Of a stretch of DNA of 64,000 nucleotides, positions 11,804 to 22,779 are shown piece by piece. Both the position numbers and the translations under genes were made by a program. The notes under the pieces are model-generated. The model ran no database searches. It saw only the letters and a program-made list of their open reading frames with translations, and was not told where the DNA came from. The DNA is taken from positions 34,763,176 through 34,827,175 of the forward strand of contig CM049311.1 in assembly GCA_026874595.1 (NCBI GenBank), written 5' to 3'. The stretch comes from Sipunculus nudus. Lineage: Eukaryota; Annelida; Sipuncula; Golfingiida; Sipunculidae. Within the stretch, counting starts at the first letter, position 1. Each line of letters begins with the position of its first letter.

Positions 11804-12076
11804 ATCCAAGGAATATAAAGCAGTCTGGCGGTTGATAGTTTTTATCTTTTTCAGGAACAGCTCTCAAGGACATCCAAGCTGATTTCATTCAAAACTTTGC
11901 ACGATGAAAAAGTTGGAAAAATACTGATCATAGATCCAAGGAATATAAAGCAGTCTGGCGGTTGATAGTTTTTATCTTTATCAGGAACAGCTCTCAAGGA
12001 CTTCCAAGCTGATTTCATTCAAAACTTTGCACGATGAAAATTTTGGAAAGATTGACAAGAATATAAATACTGATCA
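11804..12076 (+). repeat. 130-bp tandem duplication
   Basis: ATCCAAGGAATATAAAGCAG starts at 11804 and again at 11934. The two 130-bp copies differ at only a few positions (for example ACATCC against ACTTCC) until GCACGATGAAAA. The second copy has about 15 extra bp (GATTGACAAGAATAT) before the shared closing phrase ATACTGATCAT. The high identity points to a recent event. Confidence 0.9.
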
Positions 12077-12081
12077 TACAA

Positions 12082-12118
12082 CCCTTTTCTAATACTTAAA
12101 TTTTATTATAGAAAAGGG
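12082..12118. repeat. AT-rich hairpin
   Basis: The arm CCCTTTTCTAATA (from 12082) pairs with TATTATAGAAAAGGG (to 12118) apart from a 2-nt bulge, leaving a short loop. It lies directly after the 130-bp duplication. No function can be assigned. Confidence 0.7.
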
Positions 12119-12960
12119 ACAAAATGAAAACACCACTCTAAACTATTCTTCAGAAGACAAGAAAGAGGAGGTTTTGGGGACGGTGTCTAAATAGCTGGAG
12201 GACAGCAGGCCCTGCCGCAGGACGACTTATAATGAATAAAAAACCCAACATGAGTAACAGAAAGCCGAGTTAAAAGAAAAAGCTACAACATTTCATTAAG
12301 CCTTGGGGCGTAGCCTGCTCTTAAACCGTATGACTATATACGGAGCTAGTCGATGGTCGCCGGTTCGATCAAAAGGACCTCAAAGATAAGCTCTAATGTC
12401 TTAATGACATGTTGTGATATATATGGATATGGATATGTGTATATATATGGATATTTATACATACACCTTTTAAACCTATTTTTAGTCAGGTAATAAAGTC
12501 ATTATTTTAAAATTTGTATGTCATGTTTATATGTGAATGTTGGCTTTATCCGACTAATGGTGTAAATCTCCATGACGAAGTGCAATAAACCTTGGTCTGT
12601 ATTTTTCAAAATAAATATCTTTGTGCCAAATCGGAGGCTTGTTATATAGAACTTGAAATTTCTATGCAAATGTTTCCCAGATGGACATACCCTCTCAAAA
12701 ATAGGCACCCTTCCTTTGAAGCATATATTGACACTTTACAAAGCCAAGGCCAGCTTGGTCAAGGTTACAATTTTTTTAAGCTTCTCCAAATACTTAGTGG
12801 AAACAATTTGTGTGTCATATTTGAGGGGAAATACGCAGTACTTCAAAAGCTATGGGGTTCACAAAATCCTATATTTCTGCAGATATGGCCGAAAAGACTA
12901 CCCACTAATGTTAAGTGGCAATGATGGGGTTATTAAAAGGAGCGAAAACAAGAAAACGAT
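12119..12960. other. Unassigned DNA, degenerate repeat-like
   Basis: Two overlapping frames of about 110 codons (12592-12924 and 12653-12988) are in different phases and show no domain. Phrases such as GTGCCAAATCGG and GATATGGCC resemble the degenerate tandem-core repeats elsewhere in the window, so this is probably old repeat DNA. Confidence 0.4.
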
Positions 12961-13160
12961 TATAGGTGGCGCCACCAGTCTCCCATAACCATACTAGAAA
13001 AAGCTATCCAAGATCGTCCGTCTACCTAATTATTGGACCGTTCCATGAAACTTTTCTTGAGATATTTAAGAGTTTTTTGGTGATTTTCACAAAAAATGGA
13101 CCTATTCAAGGCCACGATCAGTCTCCTAGTAAAGGTCATGACCCCATTTAGGTTTTTGCA
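12961..13160 (+). repeat. Isolated GGTGGCGCCACC repeat fragment
   Basis: The palindrome GGTGGCGCCACC occurs at 12965-12976 and is followed by CAGTC, as in the 28.6-33.6 kb array. It continues with AGAAAAAGCTATCCAAGAT, which echoes AGAAAGCTGTCCAAGAT in the 6.3-7.6 kb array. This places it between the two array types. Confidence 0.55.
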
Positions 13161-13594
13161 TGAATTATTTCGGGTGTTATCTCGCGTGGCGGCGGTGGGG
13201 CCTTGATTAAACCTAAAACCTTGGGATACAATTCACAATTAAATAAAATATTTCGGTCCATAAGTCAAACACAGGTATCTATCTTCAGGTATAGGGAGAG
13301 AACTTGCACAGAGTAAGGAGTTCGTAAACTCCTTGCACGGAGATACCTAATTGGAAAATATAACCTTGATATATAAATGGATATTGGATATGGATGTTGG
13401 GAAACAAGAACGGTACAAAAGAGTAAGAGTGATCACCATAGTTCATTTGATTTTCAATGGTTCAAAGTGTGGAGAAATAGATGGATCGTGCTATGATATA
13501 AAATGTAAAACAGGTGCATGGATAATTTCATGTTACACAGAAAGGTACATTATGTTAAAACAAATACAGGAGAGATGTATTAAGGTCTCTCTCC
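13161..13594. other. Unassigned DNA
   Basis: An 82-codon frame at 13351-13599 has no recognisable domain. No repeat was recognised. Confidence 0.4.
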
Positions 13595-13700
13595 GCTGAC
13601 GACCCGGATTCGATTCCAGTTCCGGCTTTCAGGGGGGTTTATTGGCGCGTCTAAGATCGGTGGTTTGCTCCGACCTCCGGAGACTACCGAAAGCACTGTT
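13595..13700 (-). mobile_element. tRNA-derived SINE-like relic
   Basis: The plus strand contains a Pol III B-box-like GGATTCGATTCC. The reverse complement of the adjoining block reads CGGAGCAAACCACCGATCTTAGACGCGCC, matching the plus-strand phrase at 17346-17395. No convincing A box or poly-A tail is visible, so it is a fragment. Confidence 0.45.
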
Positions 13701-13940
13701 TGATTTAAATGCATGCATGTATGTATATTAATTAACTTAAAGTAATGTCCCTGATAAGTTTCACTTTGTTGCAGTCAATTTACTGACGCATATTTTATGA
13801 AAGGAAAACATGCAGAAATGAGCAGGTGATATACGCCTATACCCAGCCCGTATATATCTGACATTTGGGGGATTGGTAGGTTGTTTCGTTTGGCTCTGAG
13901 TGTGGGAACGCTTCCCTGTCGCTGCTGCCAGGCGTTTTTT

Positions 13941-13969
13941 GCTTGCCGGAATCAAAGATTTCGGCAAGC
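13941..13969. repeat. Hairpin at the left edge of the 1123-bp element
   Basis: The arms GCTTGCCGGAATC (13941-13953) and GATTTCGGCAAGC (13957-13969) pair with one mismatch around AAA. A related string in inverted orientation, TTTCCGGCAAGCG, occurs near 16688-16700 at the far end of the tandem element, so these may be its termini. Confidence 0.65.
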
Positions 13970-14113
13970 ATATTACTCAGTTGCGTATGTCTGTTTGTCT
14001 GTTTGTTTGTTTGTCACCACTCTCCTGGCCACAATTTTGCCACAATCACCTTGAAACTTACAGGGATGATGAAAAACATAATGTCTAGGTGCCCTATTGT
14101 TTTTGGTTAAAAT

Positions 14114-14139
14114 AGGTCAAAGGTCAAAGGTCAAGGTCA
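14114..14139 (+). promoter_or_regulatory. Cluster of AGGTCA half-sites
   Basis: Four AGGTCA hexamers occur at 14114, 14121, 14128 and 14134, spaced as DR1, DR1 and DR0. The last forms TCAAGGTCA. These match DNA half-sites of nuclear receptors (RXR/HNF4-type DR1, ERR/FTZ-F1-type extended half-site). The cluster lies in a repeat and recurs at 15237-15260, so chance or repeat origin is as likely as regulation. Confidence 0.4.
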
Positions 14140-16946
14140 CGACAGGTATGGTTAACGGTTTTTGCACTATAACTTCGCCATAAATAGGCTTATCCACTTC
14201 TGCAATAGCTCATTTTTTTCGTCATCACCTGGCCTGTCATCTGATGTGTAGCGGACTCAAATTTGAAGTAACCATGGTAACAAATTTTTGGGGAAAAGTC
14301 ATGATATTCGAAAATAAGGGGTCTAATTTTTGTAACTTTGTCAGTTTTAAAGCTAGAGTGATCTAGTTTTTTGCATCAGGTAGCATTCAACTAGTACTAC
14401 AAGATTTTATAAAAAGTCTTGCAGTATCTCGAAAAATATCTCGTGAATAGAGATATTTCGAGATTTCATTCATCTTGCGCCGAAGGCCACATTATTGCAG
14501 GAATCTTTTTGAAACTGACATATCATAAGTCCTACACTAGTATCTCGAAATGGTTTTTTCATTTTTTGAATATGGCTGCTAGGGGGCGCTGCACACGAAC
14601 CTCACACACATATCATTACATTGGCCATATCTCTAAAACCCAAAGCCTCAATTACATAAACTATAGCTTATTTTTTCCCTCTGAGTCTTCTCCATAAACT
14701 GATGATGTCATCTGGTCTCAATGTTGTGTCACTTTGTCATTGTGTCCGTCTGTTTGTCAGTTGTCCTGAAATTCGACTGCTTGCTCTTGCGTCTCACATA
14801 TAGCATTCTACAGGCTACAGTTTTGAAAGAATCCTTTTGAAACTATTACATCTTAAGTCTTACACTAATATCTCGAAACCAATTTTCCATTTTCCGGATA
14901 TGGCCGCTAGGGGGCGCTGAACTCGAACCTCTCCCAACATATCATGCTTTGGCAATATCTCCAAAACTATAAACCTCAGTTACATAGACTGTAGCTTTTT
15001 TCTTCCTTTGAGTCGTCTCCATAATCTGGAGTAGTCATCTGGACTCAGTCTTGAGTCACTTTGTCAGTGTGTCCGTCTGTTTGTCAGTTGTCCTCAAATT
15101 CGCCTACTTGCTTGTTCTTGTTTGTTTGTTTGTTTGTCACCACTCTCCTGGCCACAATTTTGCCACAATAACCTTGAAACTTACAGGGATGTTGGAAAAC
15201 ATAATTTCTAGGTGCCCCATTGTTTTTGGTTAAAGTAGGTCAAAGGTCAAGGTCAAGGTCGTCAAAACTTCTCAAAACGTTTTTTTCTTCATATCTTTGT
15301 GACTATTAGTCGTATCTACTTCAACAATAGCTCATTTTAATCGTCATTCCAAGGCCTGTCATCTGGTGTGTAGCTGACTCAAATTTGCCGTAACCATGGT
15401 TACAATTTTTTGGGGAAAAGTCATGATATTCGAAAATAAGGGATCTTATTTTTCTAACTTTGTCAGTTTTAAAGCTAGAGTGATCTAGTTTTTTGCATCA
15501 GGTAGCTCTCAACTAGTACTACAAGATTTTATTACAAGTCTTGCAGTATCTCGTAAAATATCTCGTGAATAGAGATATTTCGAGATTTCATTCATCTTGC
15601 GCCAACGGCCACATTATTGCAGGAATCTTTTTGAAACTGACATATCATAAGTCCTACACTAGTATCTCGAAATTGTTTTTTCATTTTTTGAATATGGCTG
15701 CTAGGGGGCGCTGCACACGACCCTCACACAGATATCATTACATTGGCCATATCTCTAAAACCCAAAGCCTCAATTACATAAACTATAGCTTATTTTTTCC
15801 CTCTGAGTCTTCTCCATAAACTGATAATGTCATCTGATCTCAATGTTGTGTCACTTTGTCATTGTGTCCGTCTGTTTGTCAGTTGTCCTCAAATTCGCCT
15901 GCTTGCTCTTGCGTCTCACATATAGCATTCTATAGGCCACAGTTTTGACGGAATCCTTTTGAAACTATTACATCTTATGTCTTACACTAATATCTAGAAA
16001 TAAATTTTTCATTATAGGGATATGGCCACTAGTGGGCGCTGCACACGACCATCACACACATACCATTGTATTGGCCATATCTCTACACCCAAAACCTCAG
16101 TTACATAAACTTTAGCTTATTTTCTTCCTTTGAGTCTTCTCCTTAACCTGATTAAGGCATCTGGTTTCAATCTTCTGTCACTTTGTCAGTGTGTCCATCT
16201 GTTTGTCCGTTATCCTCAAAGTCGCCTGCCTGCTGGTTCTTACGCCTTACATATAGCATTCTACAGGCCACAGCTTTGACGGAATCCTTTTGAAACTGGG
16301 ACATCTCATGTCATACACTGATAATACGAAACGCATTTGTCGTCTTCGAAATATGTCCGCCAGAGGGCACTACAGTCGAGCCTCCCAAGTATATCATTAA
16401 TTCGCCATACCTCCAAAACTAAAAATCTAAATTACATAAATTATAACTCATTTTCTTCCTTTGAATCTTCTCCATAACTAGGTTAAGTCATCTGGTGTCA
16501 ATCTTGTCTCACAAAGTCAGTATGTCTGTCTGTTCGTCTTTTGTTGTCAGCTTTGTCTGCTTGCCTGTTCTTTTGTCTCATATGTCATTCTACGGGCCAC
16601 ATATTCTCAGCAATGTCCCTGAGGGTCATTCCATTAATAGAAAACCAACAATATGTTCTGTCTCTCCGTCTGTGTTTCACTTCCGATTTCCGGCAAGCGT
16701 TCGACCTATGGTCGTCTAGTTTATAATTCACCGAGGATGTTTAAACTTTTTAAAATGCTTACAATAACCTGAGATAGATTGGTTACTTTCTTAATATTTT
16801 AAATGAAAATTAGTTTTCGCAATATGATAAACATACTCTATGTTGTTATTTCAATGTTGTTTTTGCTACACTATTTTACTGGACGACCAAGGTCTCAATT
16901 TATTCACTTGTATAAGCAATCTGATTCAGTGATTATAAGAGGAATG

Positions 16947-17154
16947 CAGTGGCGGATCGGGGGGGGGGGGGGGGGGGGTGTGAAGGGGGTTCTGACTCTT
17001 CCCCCTTTTAGAGCCAAAACATTTTTTTTAGGGGTTTCAAAACAAATTTTGCGACCCTGACACCTCCTTCCAAGACAAGACCACCTTTTTAGGTTTTCTT
17101 TCATATTTCCTGGGCGTGACCCTCCCCTTTCCGAAATCTTGGATCCGCCCTTTG
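16947..17154. mobile_element. Small DNA-element relic, CAGTGGCGGATC ends (copy 2)
   Basis: The left end is CAGTGGCGGATC followed by a 20-G run (16959-16978). The right end is TTGGATCCGCCCTTTG, giving imperfect inverted ends of about 12 bp. The interior carries CCCTTTTAGAGCC and GGGGTTTCAAAAC, resembling 4491-4658. It is about 208 bp and non-coding. No matching 8-bp flanks were seen. It is probably a hAT-type MITE relic. Confidence 0.5.
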
Positions 17155-17309
17155 AGATGTTTAAGACGCTACACAGCTGGACGCGTGAATAGAAAGGTGT
17201 GCGGCAAAACATGAAAATCGAGCACACAATTTTTACTTGTTATAAAATTTATTTTATGTGGATTGTAAAAAATAGTTTAAGTTACCAACGCGAGGAATTC
17301 TCCAATCAC

Positions 17310-17470
17310 CATGGCTCAGATGTGGTGTTGGCAATATGTAGGGGTGGAGGAAACCGGAGTACCCGGAGAAAACCACCGACCTTAGACGGGCCAATTCTAT
17401 CTCACCATCAATCATGGTCACTTCGGAGTCACGTGTGCATTCGTGAATCCTCCGTTCCTGACTGATGGCT
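17310..17470 (+). mobile_element. SINE-like block with GGAGTACCCGGAG
   Basis: GGAAACCGGAGTACCCGGAG and the following AAAACCACCGACCTTAGAC match, on the opposite strand, the block at 13620-13690. This GGAGTACCCGGAG wording is a recurrent conserved block of marine-animal SINEs and related repeats (recall). No promoter boxes or tail can be fixed. Confidence 0.45.
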
Positions 17471-17727
17471 CGATAGAATCGTAATCGAGCTTCAACTTAC
17501 AGGTAAGTCTCGTTCAATTTTATAATTTTACCCATTCTGATATAGCCACGCGGGGAATAGAACTGAGGAAAGAGTCGAACATTTTACCATTCAAATGTCC
17601 TGCACCCGTCAAGATGATGATGCTAGTCTTGTTATAGGTAATTTTTATCCAAGGAAACATTAAAACTTAAGAATTTTAAGTAATGATTAAATAACTAGAC
17701 CTGTATATAATTTGTAAATTAATTAAA

Positions 17728-18022
17728 CTAGGGACCCATGGGTCTTGGCGCTCAGCTGAATTTGTCTATAGGGATATTTTTATGAACTTTTTCAAATGTG
17801 GATCCAGTGACAATATTTAAAAAAAAAGTGGGACCAGCGACCTTGACCTCTGCCCGGGTAACCTCAAAATCGAAATGAATCTTCCCCTATTAGCAGAAGA
17901 GCCACATGTGGAAGATGGAAGGTTTGTGATGAAAAGATTGGCTTAAAATGCATCCACAATCTTTTTAAAGAAGTGGGTCCTGTGACCTTGACCTTTTATC
18001 TTAAGATCCCAAAATCAATAGT
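17728..18022 (+). mobile_element. GGGACC/GAGCTAAAAA family 5' end, truncated
   Basis: The start CTAGGGACCCATGGGTC contains the perfect palindrome GACCCATGGGTC and is followed by GCGCTCAGCTGAA. A partial internal duplication follows (AAGTGGGACCAGCGACCTTGACC near 17826 against AAGTGGGTCCTGTGACCTTGACC near 17972). No (ACGG)n or GAGCTAAAAA end is found, so the copy is 3'-truncated or belongs to a different subfamily. Confidence 0.6.
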
Positions 18023-19811
18023 AAGACGCTACAGTTTTGAAGTCTTTGAATTGATTCGTAGAGAAAACAACGGGAGTAAAAAACATATTTCAACATCGCA
18101 AGTAACACAAAACGACTAAATGATTTTTCAGTAAGTGTTCTGAACAGGGACTCCTGCACGTGGATACATGCATGTGCAACACCACGTATACTTCCTTATA
18201 CTTCCTTACACAATAAAGTTACAGTCATACAACAATCCGATGTCCTATCATGGTACAGGACAACACAAAGAAATTAGGATATGATAAATGCATGGTAGGT
18301 TCGCTATATCTCTTTTATTGAAACCTCTAATTTAAATGTTGCATCTATTTGTATGGTTCCAAGGGTACCCTAGATATAATGTAAGAACATTCCAAGAACA
18401 TTTAAATTCCATGAACTACCCAGCTCAATCTGATATTTAAAATGGCCAAAATGGCAACTTAACTCCGAGATAACTGTAAAAACGCCCCGATTCCTGCCTG
18501 AACAGGCCGTAGGATACTTCTAACTCTAAATTCAAGGGCACGTTGTTGCTTCCCTTGATGGGGTAGTTCCATTAAAATACACGAACTGCACAACTCAACA
18601 AACTACAATCAAAGTCTGCGCTTCACATACATGTTAATTGAATTTTTTCTACTCAGAAATCATTGATAGTAAACTAATACAAGTATGCAAAACTAATTAA
18701 CGCAAAATATGAAACTGATGGACTTAATGATTTTCTGATTTTTTTACAATTAAAGAGAGAATAACGTCTACCTCAATTAGATCTGCAGATGAGGAATTTA
18801 TGTATCCCCCCCCCCCCCCCGAGCTGTTAAGAACCTGTGGGAACTTGATTATAGTCCTACAAAGAATAAGTGTATATATACCACACGATTACGCAATAAA
18901 CGCGTATCCTACTCGCGTAACGTAAGGCGTAACCTAATCTTCAACAACTGCATGTTTAGCTTTCACGACCATACTAGTTCGATCGGGACTCCCAACATGC
19001 AAATATAACAAGTCTCGTCAAGGTGTTTAATGGTAACATTTCAAGCACAAAAATAACTCACTGCAGTTCACTTCAGCATTGCCATGCTGGCCAATGAAGA
19101 ACCATGTACATTCAAATCTTTATACAACTATACCGTCGGCTTTAGAGATCTAAAAGAATAAGTTGCAGTATATATGAGCGGGCATGGTTTGGCTAGCTTA
19201 TATACAAATACCATTATGAGGGAAAGAAGTCTCAAGATCCCCAGGACATCGTAGTTATACACTGGAATGGCCAAATAGTAATGAAACTGGCAGATCTTAA
19301 ATGGTCTTTTTATTTTCTTAAAAAATTAAACATACAAAATTATTATTTCTGGGAACCGTACAGCATTTAAGAAGAAGACGTCAAGTGTCCAAACTATACA
19401 TTACATGCCAGTCTCTTCTAATTCTTCTATCAGCTGCTTGTATAATATTATTATAGATATAATACAAGGCATACAAAGCTAAAATTACCAAAGCTGAAAT
19501 AACTCAAAGGACAGGGCAAAGAACCCCTACTGGTGTACCAAGATATAGTAAACTTAGCATGGGAAGTGACGCGTCTCCTTCAATGTTTCGAGTACGAGGT
19601 ATATCCGTAGGCCTAATTACCTTTCTGATATCTTAACAAGGTAGGATGTCTTAGACGTGCGTAAAACTTAATTTAAATTTTCAAAATTGATATTAAACAC
19701 GAAATAAGCGTCGGCGAATCCTGCCGAATATTTTCGTATCGAATTCTCTTATTAATTGACATATAAAAAAAGACCCTTTTTTTCGTTAACGATATAAACA
19801 TAAGTGCACTA
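18023..19811. other. Unassigned DNA with a poly-C tract
   Basis: No gene is supported. A 15-C run lies at 18806-18820, the only C run among the long G/C homopolymers of this window's plus strand. Confidence 0.5.
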
Positions 19812-19819
19812 GTATCAAC
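19812..19819 (+). repeat. Target-site duplication, left (GTATCAAC)
   Basis: This is identical to 22780-22787 and immediately flanks TAGGGCTG. Eight bp is the target-site length of hAT transposons. Confidence 0.8.
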
Positions 19820-20192
19820 TAGGGCTGTATCAATATATCGATATATCGATACGAATCGATACACGACGTCGATACGATAACCGAAATGCGTTGCATGCTG
19901 TATGGGTCGTATCGATATAAAAATTTATTGCTAACGAATATGGATATGACTCTAAGTTTAAATATAAGCTTTACGATTTATAAAGCTAAATGCACTGTAT
20001 ATTTGTTGCTTTGGCTTTTAAGACTTGATAAGAAATGTTTATACGCATGCACGTCAGTACTTCCATGACAAGCAGGTTGATGTAAGCGATAATAGGAAAA
20101 TGAAACTGACTTTCCTCTTTATTAATGAAATCGATATTCACATCACATATTGCTACTATAGGAACAAGGTACATTCACGTCTATATCCTATA

Positions 20193-20213
20193 TGTGTGTG
20201 TGTGTGTGTGTGT
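20193..20213 (+). repeat. (TG)n microsatellite
   Basis: About ten TG repeats lie inside the hAT-like element, just left of the pogo-like insertion. Confidence 0.9.
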
Positions 20214-20236
20214 CACACTAATTTACTTTAATAGTA

Positions 20237-21588
20237 CAGTGAAACCCCGGGCTGCAGGCGGAACCCCGCCTAACGGACACTTTTTGGGCCGACGGAGCGT
20301 TTTTACTACTTAAGGAATCCCATTAAGGCCCGGCCACACCGAACGCTGCGCTGCAAATAAACGGCTGAGCATTTTTGCGGCGGAGCAAAGCGGAGAAAGT
20401 TGACCTTTTTTCAGCTTTGTTTTGCAGGGCTGCACAGCACGGCGCAGCGCGGCGTTAGGTGTGGACACCCCAGTGTATTTGCATGTACTCAACATTTTCT
20501 GTAGAGTAGCGCAGCGTAGCGCAGCGTTCGGTGTGGCCGGGCCTTCAGGGCGGACACCCTCGCTATTCAGGACAACTGCAATTTGCCCGATGGCAAAAAT
20601 CACCCCGGCTAACGGATATCCAAGCGGCTGCCCCGATCGAAGTCGACAGAAATACTTTGAAATTACAAATATGGTCTGCTTCTGGTACCCCTTATATCAC
20701 ATAAATGTTCTCATGATTTAGGCATACTGCCATGACTCTAAGACCGGAGTTAGTTTTACTCAAGTTACCTTATTTTTCAGCTGGAACATTCATTGATGTA
20801 TCATTTTATCAATAGCAGTCCCCCCGAAAAATGAAGGAATTTACGAAGTTTCTATTGTGCCGAGCTTTCAGTGAAGCAACATATTAATTCTGAATTTGGG
20901 CCACATTATTCTATCATAGGCCCAGAAGCGAGGATAATAACGTATCTGTTACACACCCTGACGATAACAGTCACGAGTCATGACCTATCGCCTGGGGCGA
21001 GGGCTCAGGGATATCAACCAATCCCCGATCCTGTAACCTTTGCATCACGGAAATCAGTCCTAACTACCGATTATAAGGCGTATATGATACCATGCATTGA
21101 TTTATCATATTTGCTTACGCTCACAACAGATGTTCACAAAACTTGAACGAAATTAATTTATGTCATAAGCGATTCTTTTATTATCACGGAAAGAGTGAGT
21201 AATTGAGAAATTTTACAGACCCAGTGCAGAAATGTATATGTCGAGATATATAAGTCCAGTTGATGTCAATCAATGTAAGAATATTATTTTAATAATAGAT
21301 AATGACAATAATGTTCCAGTTTATTTAAAAAGCCTCGTTAAAAAAAATTAACAAATAAATAAAACAACAACCGGTAGCATTAAATTTTATTTACATGTAA
21401 CATATAATTAAGGTTAAATATCAAAGGAAAAAAAAAACGGTTTTTTATGATTGAAAGTTCCATACTTGGGTCTCCGTCATTTTGCCGCAGTCGGACCTCC
21501 TGGGCTCGACCCCCTCTGGGGCGGACACCTCGCTGCAACGGACAAATTGTCCAGTCCCGTGACTGTCCGCCCCAGACGGGTTTCACTG
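20237..21588. mobile_element. pogo/Tigger-like element with TA target sites
   Basis: The termini are CAGTGAAACCCC and, inverted, CAGTGAAACCCG, with TA directly outside each end (20235-20236 and 21589-21590). TA duplication and CAGTGRAACC ends are typical of pogo/Tigger members of the Tc1-mariner group. Subterminal GCGGACA/GCGGACACC motifs near both ends also fit. The 1352-bp body has no transposase; frames of about 90-100 codons are shadows of each other. A MITE at 20327-20543 sits inside. Confidence 0.7.
20327..20543. mobile_element. MITE with ~26-bp terminal inverted repeats
   Basis: The left end GGCCCGGCCACACCGAACGC is the exact reverse complement of the right end GCGTTCGGTGTGGCCGGGCC, and pairing continues inward through GCTGCGC. 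The left flank is TTAA and the right flank TTCA. This suggests a TTAA target duplication with one mutation (piggyBac- or Kolobok-like), though a 3-bp TTA/TCA reading is possible. It is 217 bp, GC-rich and non-coding. The frames on both strands exist because of the symmetry. Confidence 0.8.
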
Positions 21589-21639
21589 TATATCATTTTA
21601 TCTCTATTTTTTTTTATTTTTTATTTATTTACGCAGCCA

Positions 21640-22520
21640 GTCATAAGTTACTTGAAACTCTTACATTTCACATCAGACGTAAAACAAATGGTTCAAGCCT
21701 GGAGACAAATTCTGTTCACACAGGAGATTGACTAACTACAAATTATAGCCATAAGAATTATCACAAATAGCAAATACAATACCCACACGGAACCAATTTT
21801 TAAATCATTAAAAATCCTTTCAAATAAAGACATCTTCAGACTAAATATATAAAAATTTTACTATAATTACTGCCATGAAGCACAACCAAAATTTTTACAA
21901 ACATTTAATTTTTCAACAAGGACCATGACACACGAACATGACACAAGACATAAAGATACCCTTGTTACAAATAAAACCAGGCCTAAGATAGCAGACAGCT
22001 GTCTGAGAAACATAACACCAAAAGTCATAAATGAAACCGACTAAATCATTGTTGACAAAATCTTCACTCATAGTCTTCAAGGTTTGATTTGCTACATCAA
22101 ACAACATTATATAAATTATTATAAAGACAAACACCTTCAGGTAAACTGCTACATCTGTAACAAAAATTAGTCTAAGCCATAAAAAATTTGTTTTAATCAA
22201 TAACAAACTATAACTTCAGTAATTCAGGTTGTAAATCTTCCAAGTTTTTTTTACAAATTTCCTCATTATCATATAGTCCCAAATATTAAGAATGTATAAT
22301 CATTTAACCTCCATATTTATGTACTATTTCTCTCTCTCAATGTTTCATGCACAGGGGGCTGTTGTGTAAGCTGATTATAATGCTTAACAACAGTCTCCGG
22401 GCATAATAAAAACAAAAATATTGACATACTTAATATATTTTGTATGGATGCTTTACTTTTATGTCAAATAAAATATTTCTCTCACTCTCTCTCTCTCTCT
22501 CGCTCGCTCTCTCTCTCTCT
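21640..22520 (+). mobile_element. 5'-truncated LINE 3' end with CT-rich tail
   Basis: The fragment contains a decayed C-terminal reverse-transcriptase segment (21736-22170). A 3' untranslated part follows, with GCATAATAAAAAC and AATAAAATATTT, ending in (TC)n at about 22480-22520. A 3' microsatellite tail and 5' truncation fit a CR1/Jockey-like LINE. It lies within the hAT-like element, right of the pogo-like insertion. Confidence 0.65.
21736..22170 (+). pseudogene. LINE reverse transcriptase C-terminal remnant
   Basis: A single frame can be read for 145 codons with only two in-frame stops and no frameshift. It includes the motif series IRIITNSKYNTHTEPIFKSL, HEHDTRHKD, IADSCLRN and a C-terminal NCYIC. 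I recognise this wording (residues after the RT catalytic core: RI.TN, HTEP.F..L..L, HDTR, Cys-rich end) as the tail of Jockey/CR1-like ORF2 proteins. The catalytic core and endonuclease are missing upstream. The family is from recall; the reading frame is directly visible. Confidence 0.65.
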
Positions 22521-22779
22521 CAATGATGGATTCATATTCACAGAAATATACAAAACTGTGTAATACATGACACAAAACTAAAACTGTTTGTGCGGGGGGG
22601 GGGGGGGGGGGTGCAAAGGGCTCAAAGAAGATCGAGATTTTGGTAGTTTTAATTAGATTTTGATAATTAAAATCAACTGATCTGTTTATTTATTTAATAT
22701 CATCAATACGTATCGGTATCGAATTAACTGTATCACAATACGTATTGTATCGGATGAGGCGAACCGATACCCTGCCCTA

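Larger units (their letters stand above)
13941..16700 (+). mobile_element. Tandem-core element, 1123-bp and ~329-bp periods
   Basis: CACCACTCTCCTGGCCACAA occurs at 14015 and 15138, giving a 1123-bp repeat. Inside are sub-monomers of about 329 bp marked by CTAGGGGGCGCTG-like strings near 14581, 14909, 15702, 16031 and 16361. Each has a CATATAGCATTCTAC-like start and an ATATCTC.AAAC segment. Copy 1 holds two sub-monomers, the right part holds three. GTTT microsatellites lead each large unit. Related GCTTGCCGGAA strings in inverted orientation lie at the two ends. The architecture fits a non-autonomous tandem-core transposon, but class and exact ends are inferred. Confidence 0.7.
19820..22779. 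mobile_element. hAT-like non-autonomous element carrying nested insertions
   Basis: The element begins TAGGGCTGTATC and ends CTGCCCTA, with short imperfect inverted ends TAGGGCTG/TAGGGCAG. An exact 8-bp duplication GTATCAAC lies on both sides. Subterminal DNA at both ends is rich in ATCGATA-type strings (19835-19880, 22700-22770), as often seen in short hAT-derived elements. No transposase frame was found. Of its 2960 bp most is later insertion: a pogo-like element (20237-21588), a LINE end (about 21640-22520) and a poly-G tract (22594-22611). The original element was probably under about 0.8 kb. Confidence 0.75.

Noticed and set aside
12300-12380. tRNA-like stretch with CCGGTTCGATC B-box string and a CGTAT/ATACG stem
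   Set aside because: The T stem and acceptor stem do not pair, so it is not a tRNA gene; at most it is a SINE remnant.
20310-20721. Frames of 97 and 99 codons on opposite strands
   Set aside because: They mirror the inverted repeats of the MITE and its GC-rich body and are not genes.
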